This document shows positions 8,684-15,664 of a stretch of 64,000 bases of DNA, piece after piece. Both the position numbers and the translations under genes were made by a program. Origin of the DNA: Flavobacterium sp. LC2016-13 (GTDB lineage Bacteria > Bacteroidota > Bacteroidia > Flavobacteriales > Flavobacteriaceae). Within the stretch, counting starts at the first letter, position 1. Every line of letters begins with the position of its first letter. Location of the stretch: contig NZ_WMDQ01000002.1 in assembly GCF_009707955.1 (NCBI RefSeq), forward strand, positions 248,001 through 312,000, given 5' to 3'. Below the pieces are notes generated by a model. That model saw only the letters and a list, made by a program, of their open reading frames with translations, was not told the DNA's origin and searched no databases.

Positions 8684-9449
8684 TGTAGATTTTTCCTGTA
8701 ATTGTATTTTGTATAAAACCTATTAATTGCCAGTCTGTTGCGTTAAAATTTTTAGGTTTAGATATAGTAAGATTCCCTTCTTTTGCACCGAGAGTATAAC
8801 TTTTTAGCTCTTTTACAATCTGAACATGATTTAATGTATTTCCTTTATTTTCACCACGTTGTACTTTTGAAATTCCTTTTCGCAATATTGTTGCAATAAA
8901 TAATTTTGTGTCTTTCTGAACTGAATTTGTCTTAAAATGAATCGTTATTGAATCTTTGTCAGGATGGGCGATAAGTTCCAGTTTCTCAGTTTGCTTAGTT
9001 TTTAAAGCATCAGTGATTTTTTGAGAAAGTGCAGTTTCATTATAGCCTGCAAATTCAGCAGTTCCGTTAATAATAAACTGAGGCGTATACATCACATACA
9101 AATTAAGCCAGTCCTGATATTGTTGTTGGCGGTTTGTAAATTCAGCCGAACTAAATTGATCCTTCCAGCCTAAACGATCCCAATAATCAACATGATACGC
9201 CAGGAAATAGATATTCATGCCTTTGGTATCACGTTGTAATTTTGCCATTAATTCATCGGCAGGCGGACAACTGGAACATCCTTCAGAAGTAAAAAGTTCT
9301 ACTATCGCAAAACCATTATTATTCGTTGTTTTTATTTCCGTTTTTGCTGTTTTCCTTTCAGATAATTCCATTTCAGGAAACATAAAGCAATTCAGGAAAA
9401 AGAGTCCTGAAAGCACAATTGCCAGAAAGAGGAAGATACTATTTTTCAT
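8658..9449 (-). CDS. DUF1223 thioredoxin-like protein, second copy
   Basis: Read from the ATG at 9449, this is a 263-aa exported or membrane-anchored protein. The start M-K-N-S-I-F-L-F-L-A-I-V-L-S-G gives a hydrophobic leader; the open frame upstream to 9566 encodes unlikely residues and was not used. A cysteine follows the leader, but the lipobox (F-L-N-C) is poor. The DUF1223 hallmark E-L-F-T-S-E-G-C-S-S-C-P-P-A-D-E-L-M holds a CxxC (C58, C61). H-V-D-Y-W-D-R-L-G-W-K-D is also present. It is a clear paralogue of the protein at 5432. Function is unknown; a periplasmic thiol role is inferred only from the CxxC. Confidence 0.83.
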   Translation of the reverse strand: MKNSIFLFLAIVLSGLFFLNCFMFPEMELSERKTAKTEIKTTNNNGFAIVELFTSEGCSSCPPADELMAKLQRDTKGMNIYFLAYHVDYWDRLGWKDQFSSAEFTNRQQQYQDWLNLYVMYTPQFIINGTAEFAGYNETALSQKITDALKTKQTEKLELIAHPDKDSITIHFKTNSVQKDTKLFIATILRKGISKVQRGENKGNTLNHVQIVKELKSYTLGAKEGNLTISKPKNFNATDWQLIGFIQNTITGKIYKTTKADLN

Positions 9450-9585
9450 AATTTTTGATTTTAAATCGAATTGAAATTCTGTTATTTCTCTCAAAGGTAG
9501 AATCGTAATCCCTGATTTATAAGCGAATAATGGCGAACCGTCCAAATTAGCAGTTGAATAGTCCATTTAGTGCTTTAGATAAAAC

Positions 9586-9652
9586 TGAACGTTACAGCAA
9601 TTGAAGTTGAACGCTATAACAATGTTGATTTCTAGGGTTATAATGAACTTTG
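9586..9652 (+). promoter_or_regulatory. Putative promoter with 22-bp-spaced TGAACG repeats
   Basis: TGAACGTTACAGCAAT starts at 9586 and the related TGAACGCTATAACAAT at 9608, 22 bases apart. TTG at 9624-9626 and GAACTTTG at 9645-9652 (18 bases later) could be the -33 and -7 boxes. The geometry suits an AraC-type activator of the SDR gene at 9673. Confidence 0.45.
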
Positions 9653-9672
9653 CCAATATAAATACGATACTT

Positions 9673-10476
9673 ATGAAAACAATTTTTATTACAGGAACTT
9701 CAAGCGGTTTGGGAAAAGCTGCGGTTCATTTATTTCACAGCAAAGGCTGGAATGTTATTGCAACTATGCGTAATGTTGACAAAGCCGATTTTGAAGCTTT
9801 AGAGCGAGTAACAGTTTTGCCACTTGATATTACAGAGCCAGAACAAATTAAAACTGCCGTAAACAAAGCAATTTCATTAGGTAATATAGATGTTGTTTTA
9901 AATAATGCAGCTTATGGTGCAATTGGCCCGTTAGAAAGTGTTTCTGAAGATGTTCTGTTAAAACAGGTCAACACCAATTTGCTTGGCGCTATTCGTGTTA
10001 CACAAGCTTTTATTCCGCATTTTAGAGAAAAACAAAGCGGACTTTTCATTAATATTACTTCTATTGCCGGATTAATTACTTTTCCGCTTGATAGTTTATA
10101 TCACGCTGTAAAATGGGGTCTGCACGGCTGGAGTGAAGGAATGAGTTATGAATTAGCTCATTTTGGAATCGGAATCAAAACGGTTGCTCCGGGATTTATC
10201 AGAACGGAATTTAGTTCAAACATAGTTATTACATCTTCAGAACCTTATCAGGAATTGATGGATGGTTATCTAAAAACCGTAAACGATATGATGGATCCTC
10301 AAAGCAGCGGTTCTACGGCCGAAGAAATTGCACAAGTGGTTTACGAAGCTGTTACCGATGGAAAAGATCAGATACATTATACAGCCGGAGCTGATTCTAA
10401 ACAAATGTCTGACAGACGTTTAGAAGTTGGGGCAGAAGCGTCGCGTAGAGAAATGTCGGCTCTGTTTTTAGGGTAA
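9673..10476 (+). CDS. SDR family NAD(P)-dependent oxidoreductase
   Basis: This 267-aa classical short-chain dehydrogenase starts at the ATG of M-K-T-I-F-I-T-G. An upstream in-frame extension to 9601 overlaps promoter-like sequence and was dropped. Motifs are T-G-T-S-S-G-L-G (dinucleotide binding, residues 7-14), N-N-A-A-Y-G, the catalytic serine in I-N-I-T-S-I-A-G, and Y-H-A-V-K (catalytic Y and K). The substrate cannot be read from sequence; SDRs of this subgroup are usually annotated only as oxidoreductases. It is distinct from the SDR at 11662, whose length and catalytic surroundings differ. Confidence 0.88.
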   Translation: MKTIFITGTSSGLGKAAVHLFHSKGWNVIATMRNVDKADFEALERVTVLPLDITEPEQIKTAVNKAISLGNIDVVLNNAAYGAIGPLESVSEDVLLKQVNTNLLGAIRVTQAFIPHFREKQSGLFINITSIAGLITFPLDSLYHAVKWGLHGWSEGMSYELAHFGIGIKTVAPGFIRTEFSSNIVITSSEPYQELMDGYLKTVNDMMDPQSSGSTAEEIAQVVYEAVTDGKDQIHYTAGADSKQMSDRRLEVGAEASRREMSALFLG

Positions 10477-10493
10477 TTAATTTAGTTTTTTTG

Positions 10494-10535
10494 GTTTCAG
10501 GTTTCAAGTTTCAAGTTTCAAGTTTCAAGTTTTCA
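10494..10535. repeat. Tandem 7-bp repeat (GTTTCAA)n
   Basis: GTTTCAG is followed by four GTTTCAA units and a partial unit, directly downstream of the SDR gene. Reverse-complement phrases (CCTGAAAC) occur near 10567-10595, so a loose hairpin between the convergent SDR and AraC genes is possible. Copy number may vary between strains. Confidence 0.7.
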
Positions 10536-10595
10536 TTAACTTTGAGAAGTTTGGTATTCAAAGCAATATAAACCTGAAACAAATTAAACCTGAAA

Positions 10596-11408
10596 CTATA
10601 TTTTCGAAGGCGATAATCCAAATTGTTTCTTAAACGCAAACGAAAAATGCGAGAGATCCTCAAAACCTACCTCTAAATATACTTCAGAAGGGGTTTTTCC
10701 TTTTTCTTTTATCTGATAATAAGCTTCCTGCAATCTCTTTTGCAATAACCAACGGCTTGGAGAATTATCAAAGATTCGTTGAAAATCTCTTTTAAAAGTA
10801 GCTAAACTGCGCCCTGTGAGATACGCAAAACGATCTAATTGCACATTAAAATGGAAATTCTTCTTCATAAAAGCTTCCAGATCTATTTTTCCCGGTTCGT
10901 TAAAGTCAAATAAAATATCTTTTAATTCCGGATGGCATTGCAATAAAATAGTAATCGCTTCATTTACTTTTAAAGTCTGAAGATTTTCGTTAATCAATTG
11001 ATCATCATTGATATATGGAATCAACGAATTCATAAAGCTTTTAAGTAACGGCTCATCCTTTAGTTGAAAAACAGTTTCTGTTTCCGGACTTTTAATCAAA
11101 TTGGTTTTCTGGCTGTATTGTATAGAGAAATCCCGCAGCGCGCTCTGATAGAGATAAATAGAAATAGACTGAAAGCCGATATTCGGATCAGGTTGTTTCA
11201 TGAACTTAATAAGCTGATTTCTTCTAATAAACCGAAAATCACCGGGTTTAAAAATATATTCCTTAGTACCGTTATTCAAAACAAGCTCTCCCGAAATTTG
11301 AAAACTCAAAACATGTTCTGCAGCAAATTGCTCGCCTTCCCGATTTTGGGTATAATAGCAAGAATAGGCAATAGGCGATGTTTTTTGATTTATTTTAGAA
11401 TCGTTCAT
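10596..11408 (-). CDS. AraC-family transcriptional regulator
   Basis: This 270-aa regulator has an N-terminal cupin-like ligand domain (L-S-F-Q-I-S-G-E-L-V-L-N-N-G) and a C-terminal AraC DNA-binding domain of two helix-turn-helix units (F-A-Y-L-T-G-R-S-L-A-T-F-K-R-D-F-Q, then P-S-E-V-Y-L-E-V-G-F-E-D-L-S-H-F-S-F-A-F-K-K-Q-F). It is a clear paralogue of the regulator at 56591. It lies between two SDR genes and is a candidate to bind one of the 21-22-bp direct repeats seen upstream of neighbouring genes; the sequence alone cannot match regulator to site. A palindromic repeat lies 78 bases upstream of its start. Confidence 0.9.
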   Translation of the reverse strand: MNDSKINQKTSPIAYSCYYTQNREGEQFAAEHVLSFQISGELVLNNGTKEYIFKPGDFRFIRRNQLIKFMKQPDPNIGFQSISIYLYQSALRDFSIQYSQKTNLIKSPETETVFQLKDEPLLKSFMNSLIPYINDDQLINENLQTLKVNEAITILLQCHPELKDILFDFNEPGKIDLEAFMKKNFHFNVQLDRFAYLTGRSLATFKRDFQRIFDNSPSRWLLQKRLQEAYYQIKEKGKTPSEVYLEVGFEDLSHFSFAFKKQFGLSPSKI

Positions 11409-11485
11409 ATCACAAATTTATAAAAAAAGCAATCAGCATCGAATAAGTTTTACCCGATACTGATTTTGTTGTTAATTGGATGTTT

Positions 11486-11623
11486 TTTAAACACATAGAA
11501 ACATAGACTATATTAAAATAAAAGATGTTTAAAAAAATCTAGATTTTCACACATAGCTATGTTTGTTCCAACAAGTGAAACGCCTTTCAGGACAAAGGAG
11601 AACTATGTTTCTATGTGTTTAAA
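11486..11623. repeat. 138-bp palindromic element with 21-bp terminal inverted repeats
   Basis: The ends 11486-11506 and 11603-11623 are perfect inverted repeats of 21 bases (core AAACACATAGAAACATAG). The interior contains CACACATAGCTATG and AAACGCCTTT. A diverged copy with the same interior order lies at 56413-56555 and a short relative at 3142-3185. No reading frame inside is credible. It looks like a non-autonomous, MITE-like intergenic element. Confidence 0.75.
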
Positions 11624-11661
11624 TAAAATTATGCGTTATACTAAGAAATTGACATTGAAAT

Positions 11662-12540
11662 TTACTTTTTACCAGTATACAATTTACCCAATGTTGTATT
11701 TAGAAAACTTTCAGAATCATCGTGATCTGTCGATAAACTTACATTCATCCATTTTTCCATTTCTTCTTCTCGGGCCTGATCGGCACTTTTTAAGATTCCA
11801 ATGGCCTCACTTCCTAACACAAGATGCATCGGCGGATTTGGATGTGATGCTAAATCTACCATTACTTTAGCCGCTTTTTCAGGGTCTCCAACAGGAACAA
11901 AATTTCCACCTTTAAAGAAATCCGTACGTTGTTTTACCATTTCATAACCTTCAATATCATCTGCATAAGTCATTGATGCGCCCGCCCAATCCGTACGAAA
12001 TCCGCCTGGTTCTACGCTGGTTACGAATATTCCAAGAGGAGCAACTTCTTTTGCCAAAGCTTCAGTAAAACCTCCTAAACCAAATTTTGCTGCCTGATAC
12101 ATCGTTAAACCCGGATTTCCAACACGTCCGCCAACAGAACTAATCTGCAAAATGCGACCTGATTTCTGTTTGCGCATATAAGGCAATACAGCGCGTGTAA
12201 TTTCGATTGGCGCGTATAAATTAGTTTCTAACTGACTACGAACCTGTTCGTTTGTAAAAGCTTCAGCAGCACCAATGATTCCGAATCCGGCGTTGTTTAC
12301 CAATACATCAATGCGTCCAAAATGTTCAACAGCTTCGCTAACCGCTTCGTGAACCTGATCGTAATTGGTGACATCTAATTTAATTGGCAAAATTTGATCT
12401 TTAAACTTCTCTTTTAAATCATTTAACTGATTAATGTCTCGTGCAGTTGCAGCAACTTTGTCACCACTTTCTAAAACCGCTTCAGTAAGGTTACGTCCTA
12501 ATCCTCGAGAACTTCCTGTAATAAACCATATCTTATTCAT
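11662..12540 (-). CDS. SDR family oxidoreductase
   Basis: This 292-aa classical SDR has a T-G-S-S-R-G-L-G cofactor motif at residues 8-15, N-N-A-G-F-G-I near 90, the catalytic serine in I-S-S-V-G-G-R and the Y-Q-A-A-K catalytic pair near 153-157. P-G-G-F-R-T-D-W is the usual post-catalytic motif. The C-terminal 70 residues resemble the SDR subgroup often annotated as oxidoreductase or short-chain dehydrogenase with an R-E-E-E-M-E-K-W tail. It probably uses NADP, given the arginine in the glycine motif; the substrate is unknown. It is monocistronic on the minus strand. Confidence 0.88.
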   Translation of the reverse strand: MNKIWFITGSSRGLGRNLTEAVLESGDKVAATARDINQLNDLKEKFKDQILPIKLDVTNYDQVHEAVSEAVEHFGRIDVLVNNAGFGIIGAAEAFTNEQVRSQLETNLYAPIEITRAVLPYMRKQKSGRILQISSVGGRVGNPGLTMYQAAKFGLGGFTEALAKEVAPLGIFVTSVEPGGFRTDWAGASMTYADDIEGYEMVKQRTDFFKGGNFVPVGDPEKAAKVMVDLASHPNPPMHLVLGSEAIGILKSADQAREEEMEKWMNVSLSTDHDDSESFLNTTLGKLYTGKK

Positions 12541-12664
12541 TGTAATTGAGTTTTAAATTCATTACAAATTTACGATGGAAGCAAGGGTAGTTATTTTGTT
12601 GAAAAGCTCAATTTCATTTGTTATAAAGATCATTTAAAAATAAAGTGTATAAATACAATAAGAT

Positions 12665-12709
12665 TAGTCGCGAAGCCTCAAAGAAATTAAACTTTGCGGT
12701 TTCGCGACT
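12665..12709. repeat. Hairpin AGTCGCGAAGCC...GGTTTCGCGACT
   Basis: The 18-base arms at 12665-12682 and 12692-12709 pair with two mismatches. A related phrase (CTTTGCGCCCTAGCGCC) occurs near 24575-24590. This is a dispersed palindrome and there is no T run, so terminator function is doubtful. Confidence 0.55.
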
Positions 12710-12765
12710 TTGCGAATTAAATGTAAGCTTGGTTTTTAAAGTCACAGATTAAAATGGATTTTTTT

Positions 12766-12868
12766 TCTCGCAGATTTTGCAGATTAAGCAGATCATTTTT
12801 TCGTCACAAATCAAGAGGATTTTTTTTGGATTTAGTTCTAATCCGCTTAATCTGCAAAATCTGCGAGA
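12766..12868. repeat. Long inverted repeat, 28-bp arms, downstream of doxX-like gene
   Basis: The arms 12766-12793 and 12841-12868 match in 27 of 28 positions and enclose 47 bases. The arm contains TCTCGCAGATTTTGCAGATT. The phrase AATCTGCGAGA also occurs at 3121. Together with the hairpin at 12665 this fills the 344-base gap between the SDR start and the DoxX stop; no gene was seen there. Confidence 0.7.
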
Positions 12869-12884
12869 GAAAACATTAAAAAGC

Positions 12885-13280
12885 TTACTCTAAAGTTTTA
12901 ACGGCATATGTTGCAGCATATAATTTTCTAAACATAATATAAGTCACGCTAACCATTATAAAGGCAATAATTGCATCAATTGTCGCAGGAAAACCTAATA
13001 CAGCCACTTTTGAGAAAAAGGCAAAAGTAATATCGAAAAAGATTCCTGCAAATACCCATTCTTTTAATCGAAGCAATTTGTTCGGAATCAATAAAGTAAT
13101 TACGCCCAATACTTTCAAAACACCAAGCAAGTAAATAAAATGAGGCGGATAACCTAATAATACTGTAATATCCCAAACAATTTTATTGGTTGTAAGTTCA
13201 AAAAATCCGCTGGCACCAAACCATAAAGAAGTTAATACAATTCCTGTCCAATAAATGATTTTTGTTGTTTTTGCATTCAT
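12885..13280 (-). CDS. DoxX family membrane protein
   Basis: This 131-aa protein has four predicted membrane helices (residues about 8-27, 50-68, 76-96, 100-118). The pattern I-Y-W-T-G-I-V-L-T-S-L-W-F-G-A-S-G-F-F-E-L followed by L-G-Y-P-P-H-F-I-Y-L-L-G-V-L-K-V-L-G is typical of Bacteroidota DoxX-like proteins. These have been linked to quinone or thiosulfate-related redox functions in some systems, but this subgroup has no defined role. Its promoter carries the same 21-bp direct repeat and spacing as the hydrolase genes at 1743 and 3777. This is the best clue that it belongs with them functionally. Confidence 0.85.
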   Translation of the reverse strand: MNAKTTKIIYWTGIVLTSLWFGASGFFELTTNKIVWDITVLLGYPPHFIYLLGVLKVLGVITLLIPNKLLRLKEWVFAGIFFDITFAFFSKVAVLGFPATIDAIIAFIMVSVTYIMFRKLYAATYAVKTLE

Positions 13281-13311
13281 GATTTTAATTATTTTAAGTT
13301 GTTAAACAGGA

Positions 13312-13386
13312 CAAAATTGCGGGATTGACGTTCGTTTTCAAATTCAAATTTTGCCGAAACGGACAATTTAAACTTTAAAATAGACA
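13312..13386 (-). promoter_or_regulatory. Promoter with 21-bp-spaced direct repeat, third copy
   Basis: On the minus strand TGTCTATTT (13386-13378) and TGTCCGTTT (13365-13357) start 21 bases apart. TTG follows at 13341-13339 after 15 bases, and CAATTTTG (13319-13312) after 19 more. The geometry is within one base of the promoters at 1622 and 3659. It drives the DoxX gene. Confidence 0.65.
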
Positions 13387-13541
13387 ATCTGAAGTTTGAT
13401 CTGAATTTCTAAATCTCAAATCATAGTAATAGTCACTTTTGAAGGATATTTATTAACAATAAATTACAATTTTTAAAATTGCATTAGTTTTATATTTGTA
13501 ATTAACAATTGCCCAATTCAACGGAAATACCATATAATTGT

Positions 13542-14024
13542 ATGAAAGAAATAAAAACTTTTAAGATTTTTCTTTTTGTTTGCTTAGCGTTTACATTAAC
13601 AGCTCAAAGTCAGAAAGTAAAGCTGATAAACGTAGATCAGCTTCAGGAAAGAATCAAAAACGGAAAAGACAGTACTTATGTCGTAAACTTCTGGGCAACC
13701 TGGTGCGCGCCATGTATTAAAGAATTACCCAATTTTGAGAAGCTTGGAGCAGAATATAAATCACAAAAAGTAGCCGTATTATTGGTTAGTGTTGATTTTA
13801 AATCGAAACTGGCTTCTAACGTGGTTCCATTTGTAAAAAGAAAGAATCTTAAAAATGAGGTTTTCCTTTTAAATGAAAGCAATCCGCAAGAATATATAGA
13901 TCGTATTGATCCTTCATGGTCGGGAAGTATTCCGGCAACAATCTTCATCAAAAACGATAAAAGAAAATTTATCGAAAGCGAACTGACTTACGAACAATTA
14001 CTTACTGAATATAAAAACCTATAA
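13542..14024 (+). CDS. Exported TlpA/ResA-like thioredoxin
   Basis: Read from the ATG at 13542 this is a 160-aa protein with a signal peptide (K-I-F-L-F-V-C-L-A-F-T-L-T-A-Q-S). A thioredoxin-fold domain follows with the redox motif F-W-A-T-W-C-A-P-C-I-K-E-L-P. The frame is open upstream to a TTG at 13509, but the ATG gives the proper leader. TlpA-like proteins reduce periplasmic disulfides. It is three bases from the next redoxin gene, so the pair forms an operon of two secreted thioredoxin-fold proteins. The cis-proline is in G-S-I-P-A-T-I-F-I. Confidence 0.88.
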   Translation: MKEIKTFKIFLFVCLAFTLTAQSQKVKLINVDQLQERIKNGKDSTYVVNFWATWCAPCIKELPNFEKLGAEYKSQKVAVLLVSVDFKSKLASNVVPFVKRKNLKNEVFLLNESNPQEYIDRIDPSWSGSIPATIFIKNDKRKFIESELTYEQLLTEYKNL

Positions 14025-14027
14025 ATT

Positions 14028-14636
14028 ATGAAAAAGTACATCTCCCTAATGTTATTTTTAAGTGCCATTATCGCACAGGCACAAGCTCCAACGCTTAAAG
14101 CCGGACAAACCGCACCGGATTTTAAGCTTAAAAATGTAGATAATAAAGAAGTTTCATTTGCCAGTTATCCAGACGCAAAAGGTTTTATTGTTGTATTTAC
14201 TTGTAATACATGCCCGTATGCAAAAGCTTATGAGCAAAGAATTATCGATCTTGACAAAAAGTTCAAACCACAAGGTTATCCGGTAATCGCGATTAATCCA
14301 AACGATCCGGAAGCATCAAAAGCAGATACTTTTGATAAAATGCAGGAATTGGCAAAAGAGAAAAAATACTCATTTCCATACTTATTTGATAAAGGACAAG
14401 TCGTTACAGATCAATACGGAGCGAAACATACACCACATCTTTTTGTAGTATCTAAAACATCAAAAGGAACTGTTGTAGAATATACGGGAGCAATTGATAA
14501 TGATCCGGAAGGAACTAAGGCAGAAAAAACGAAATATGTTGAAGATGTAATTGCATCGCTAAAAAGCGATAAAAAGCCAGCTATAACGGAAACAAAAGAA
14601 ATTGGCTGTACTGTAAAAAGAAAAGCTAAAGCATAA
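14028..14636 (+). CDS. Exported AhpC/TSA-type thioredoxin family protein
   Basis: This 202-aa protein has a signal peptide (A-I-I-A-Q-A-Q-A) and a redoxin domain. Instead of W-C-x-x-C it has F-T-C-N-T-C-P-Y-A-K-A-Y-E, the motif of the widespread bacterial redoxin family often annotated as thioredoxin family protein. A further C-terminal cysteine lies in E-I-G-C-T-V-K. The T-P-H-L-F-V cis-proline region is present. It is probably a periplasmic thiol oxidoreductase that works with the TlpA-like protein immediately upstream. A strong terminator follows. Confidence 0.87.
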   Translation: MKKYISLMLFLSAIIAQAQAPTLKAGQTAPDFKLKNVDNKEVSFASYPDAKGFIVVFTCNTCPYAKAYEQRIIDLDKKFKPQGYPVIAINPNDPEASKADTFDKMQELAKEKKYSFPYLFDKGQVVTDQYGAKHTPHLFVVSKTSKGTVVEYTGAIDNDPEGTKAEKTKYVEDVIASLKSDKKPAITETKEIGCTVKRKAKA

Positions 14637-14657
14637 TTATTTTTAAAGTAATTTTTA

Positions 14658-14688
14658 AAACGCCTCAGTTTATGAGGCGTTTTTTTTG
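14658..14688 (+). terminator. Rho-independent terminator after redoxin operon
   Basis: AAACGCCTCA (14658-14667) pairs perfectly with TGAGGCGTTT (14673-14682) over a five-base loop, followed by a T run. Confidence 0.88.
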
Positions 14689-14835
14689 GCTTAATTCAGA
14701 TGTTACTTCATTTTTGAAAGAAATACAGATTATTGAAGATCTTATTGTCATTATAACCTTTCTTGCTATACCTGAGGATTATAAGAAAATAACTATTTTT
14801 TGATAATTAATTATTCTACAATACAATTTAATTAG

Positions 14836-14860
14836 TAATTTTGTTTAGAATAAATCTAAA
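14836..14860 (+). promoter_or_regulatory. -7 box with overlapping Fur-like palindrome (regulator gene)
   Basis: TAATTTTG (14836-14843) fits the TAnnTTTG box. Directly behind it TTTAGA (14844-14849), five bases, and TCTAAA (14855-14860) form a 17-base palindrome that covers the expected transcription start. The same palindrome with the same spacing lies before the decarboxylase gene at 15665. Its form and the siderophore context suggest a Fur operator. Confidence 0.65.
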
Positions 14861-14865
14861 TAGTG

Positions 14866-15492
14866 ATGAAAAATTTCCTTTTGGCCGATTCCGAAAACCT
14901 ACACATAATTGGATTGAGGCACACACTTAAAAAGTTGGTAAAAACACCCAACCTAAAAGAGGCAAATTCAAGAGAAGAATTGTTTAAGTGTTTGGATAAA
15001 AACGATATAGAATGCCTGATTATTGATCCCAATAATATTTTTTTGTTTTATGATGATGATCTTAAGATTATTAAAACAAACTATCCCAAATGCAAAATCA
15101 TAATCCTTTCTTATTTTAAGAATAAACAAACCATTAATAGTTTCTTAAAAGACAATATAAATGGCTTTATATCAAAAGATTGTGAGGAACAAACCATTTA
15201 TGATGCTTTGTATAAAATTCAGCACGGAGAACGCTATTTATGCCCCAAAACCTTAAATGCACTTATTGATGTTTTTGCCTTACCAACAGCCGAAAGTGAT
15301 GAAAAGCTTACTTTAAGAGAGTTTGAAATTCTCAAACAAATTGCACAGGGAAATAACGGAAAAAGTATAGCATCGCAGCTTTTTATCAGCATTCATACTT
15401 TCAGGACGCATCGAAAAAACATCATGAAAAAAACAGGCAGACATACGACTTCTGAGTTGATACTCTATGCTTTAGAGAAAAAAATAAAGTAA
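14866..15492 (+). CDS. LuxR/NarL-type response regulator
   Basis: This 208-aa protein (ATG at 14866; a GTG directly precedes it) has a receiver-like N-terminal half and a C-terminal LuxR helix-turn-helix (L-T-L-R-E-F-E-I-L-K-Q-I-A-Q-G ... S-I-A-S-Q-L-F-I-S-I-H-T-F-R-T-H-R-K-N-I-M-K-K). The receiver keeps an aspartate in L-I-I-D-P-N-N and a lysine in F-I-S-K-D, but the first acidic pair is reduced to A-D-S-E, so phosphorylation is uncertain. No kinase gene is adjacent. A Fur-like site covers its promoter and the siderophore operon follows. It is therefore plausibly an iron-dependent regulator of that locus. Confidence 0.85.
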   Translation: MKNFLLADSENLHIIGLRHTLKKLVKTPNLKEANSREELFKCLDKNDIECLIIDPNNIFLFYDDDLKIIKTNYPKCKIIILSYFKNKQTINSFLKDNINGFISKDCEEQTIYDALYKIQHGERYLCPKTLNALIDVFALPTAESDEKLTLREFEILKQIAQGNNGKSIASQLFISIHTFRTHRKNIMKKTGRHTTSELILYALEKKIK

Positions 15493-15615
15493 TTTTCGTA
15501 TAATTTAAGGGTATTTTATGCTTTAATTCCTACTATAATTGAGGTATTTTGACTACCTCAATTATAGAAATGATTTTCACTTTTTTATGGTATTGATTTA
15601 ATTTTCGTACAAATC

Positions 15616-15652
15616 TACATTTGTGAAAATTATTCTTTAGAATCAATCTAAA
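15616..15652 (+). promoter_or_regulatory. Siderophore operon promoter with Fur-like palindrome
   Basis: TACATTTG (15616-15623) is a good -7 box. TTTAGA (15636-15641), five bases and TCTAAA (15647-15652) form the same 17-base palindrome as at 14844. It lies between the expected transcription start and the ATG at 15665, a position suited to repression when iron is plentiful. Confidence 0.68.
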
Positions 15653-15664
15653 TAAATACCACAA

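Noticed and set aside
10494-10535. CRISPR-like array
   Set aside because: The 7-bp GTTTCAA units are contiguous with no spacers and no cas genes are near.
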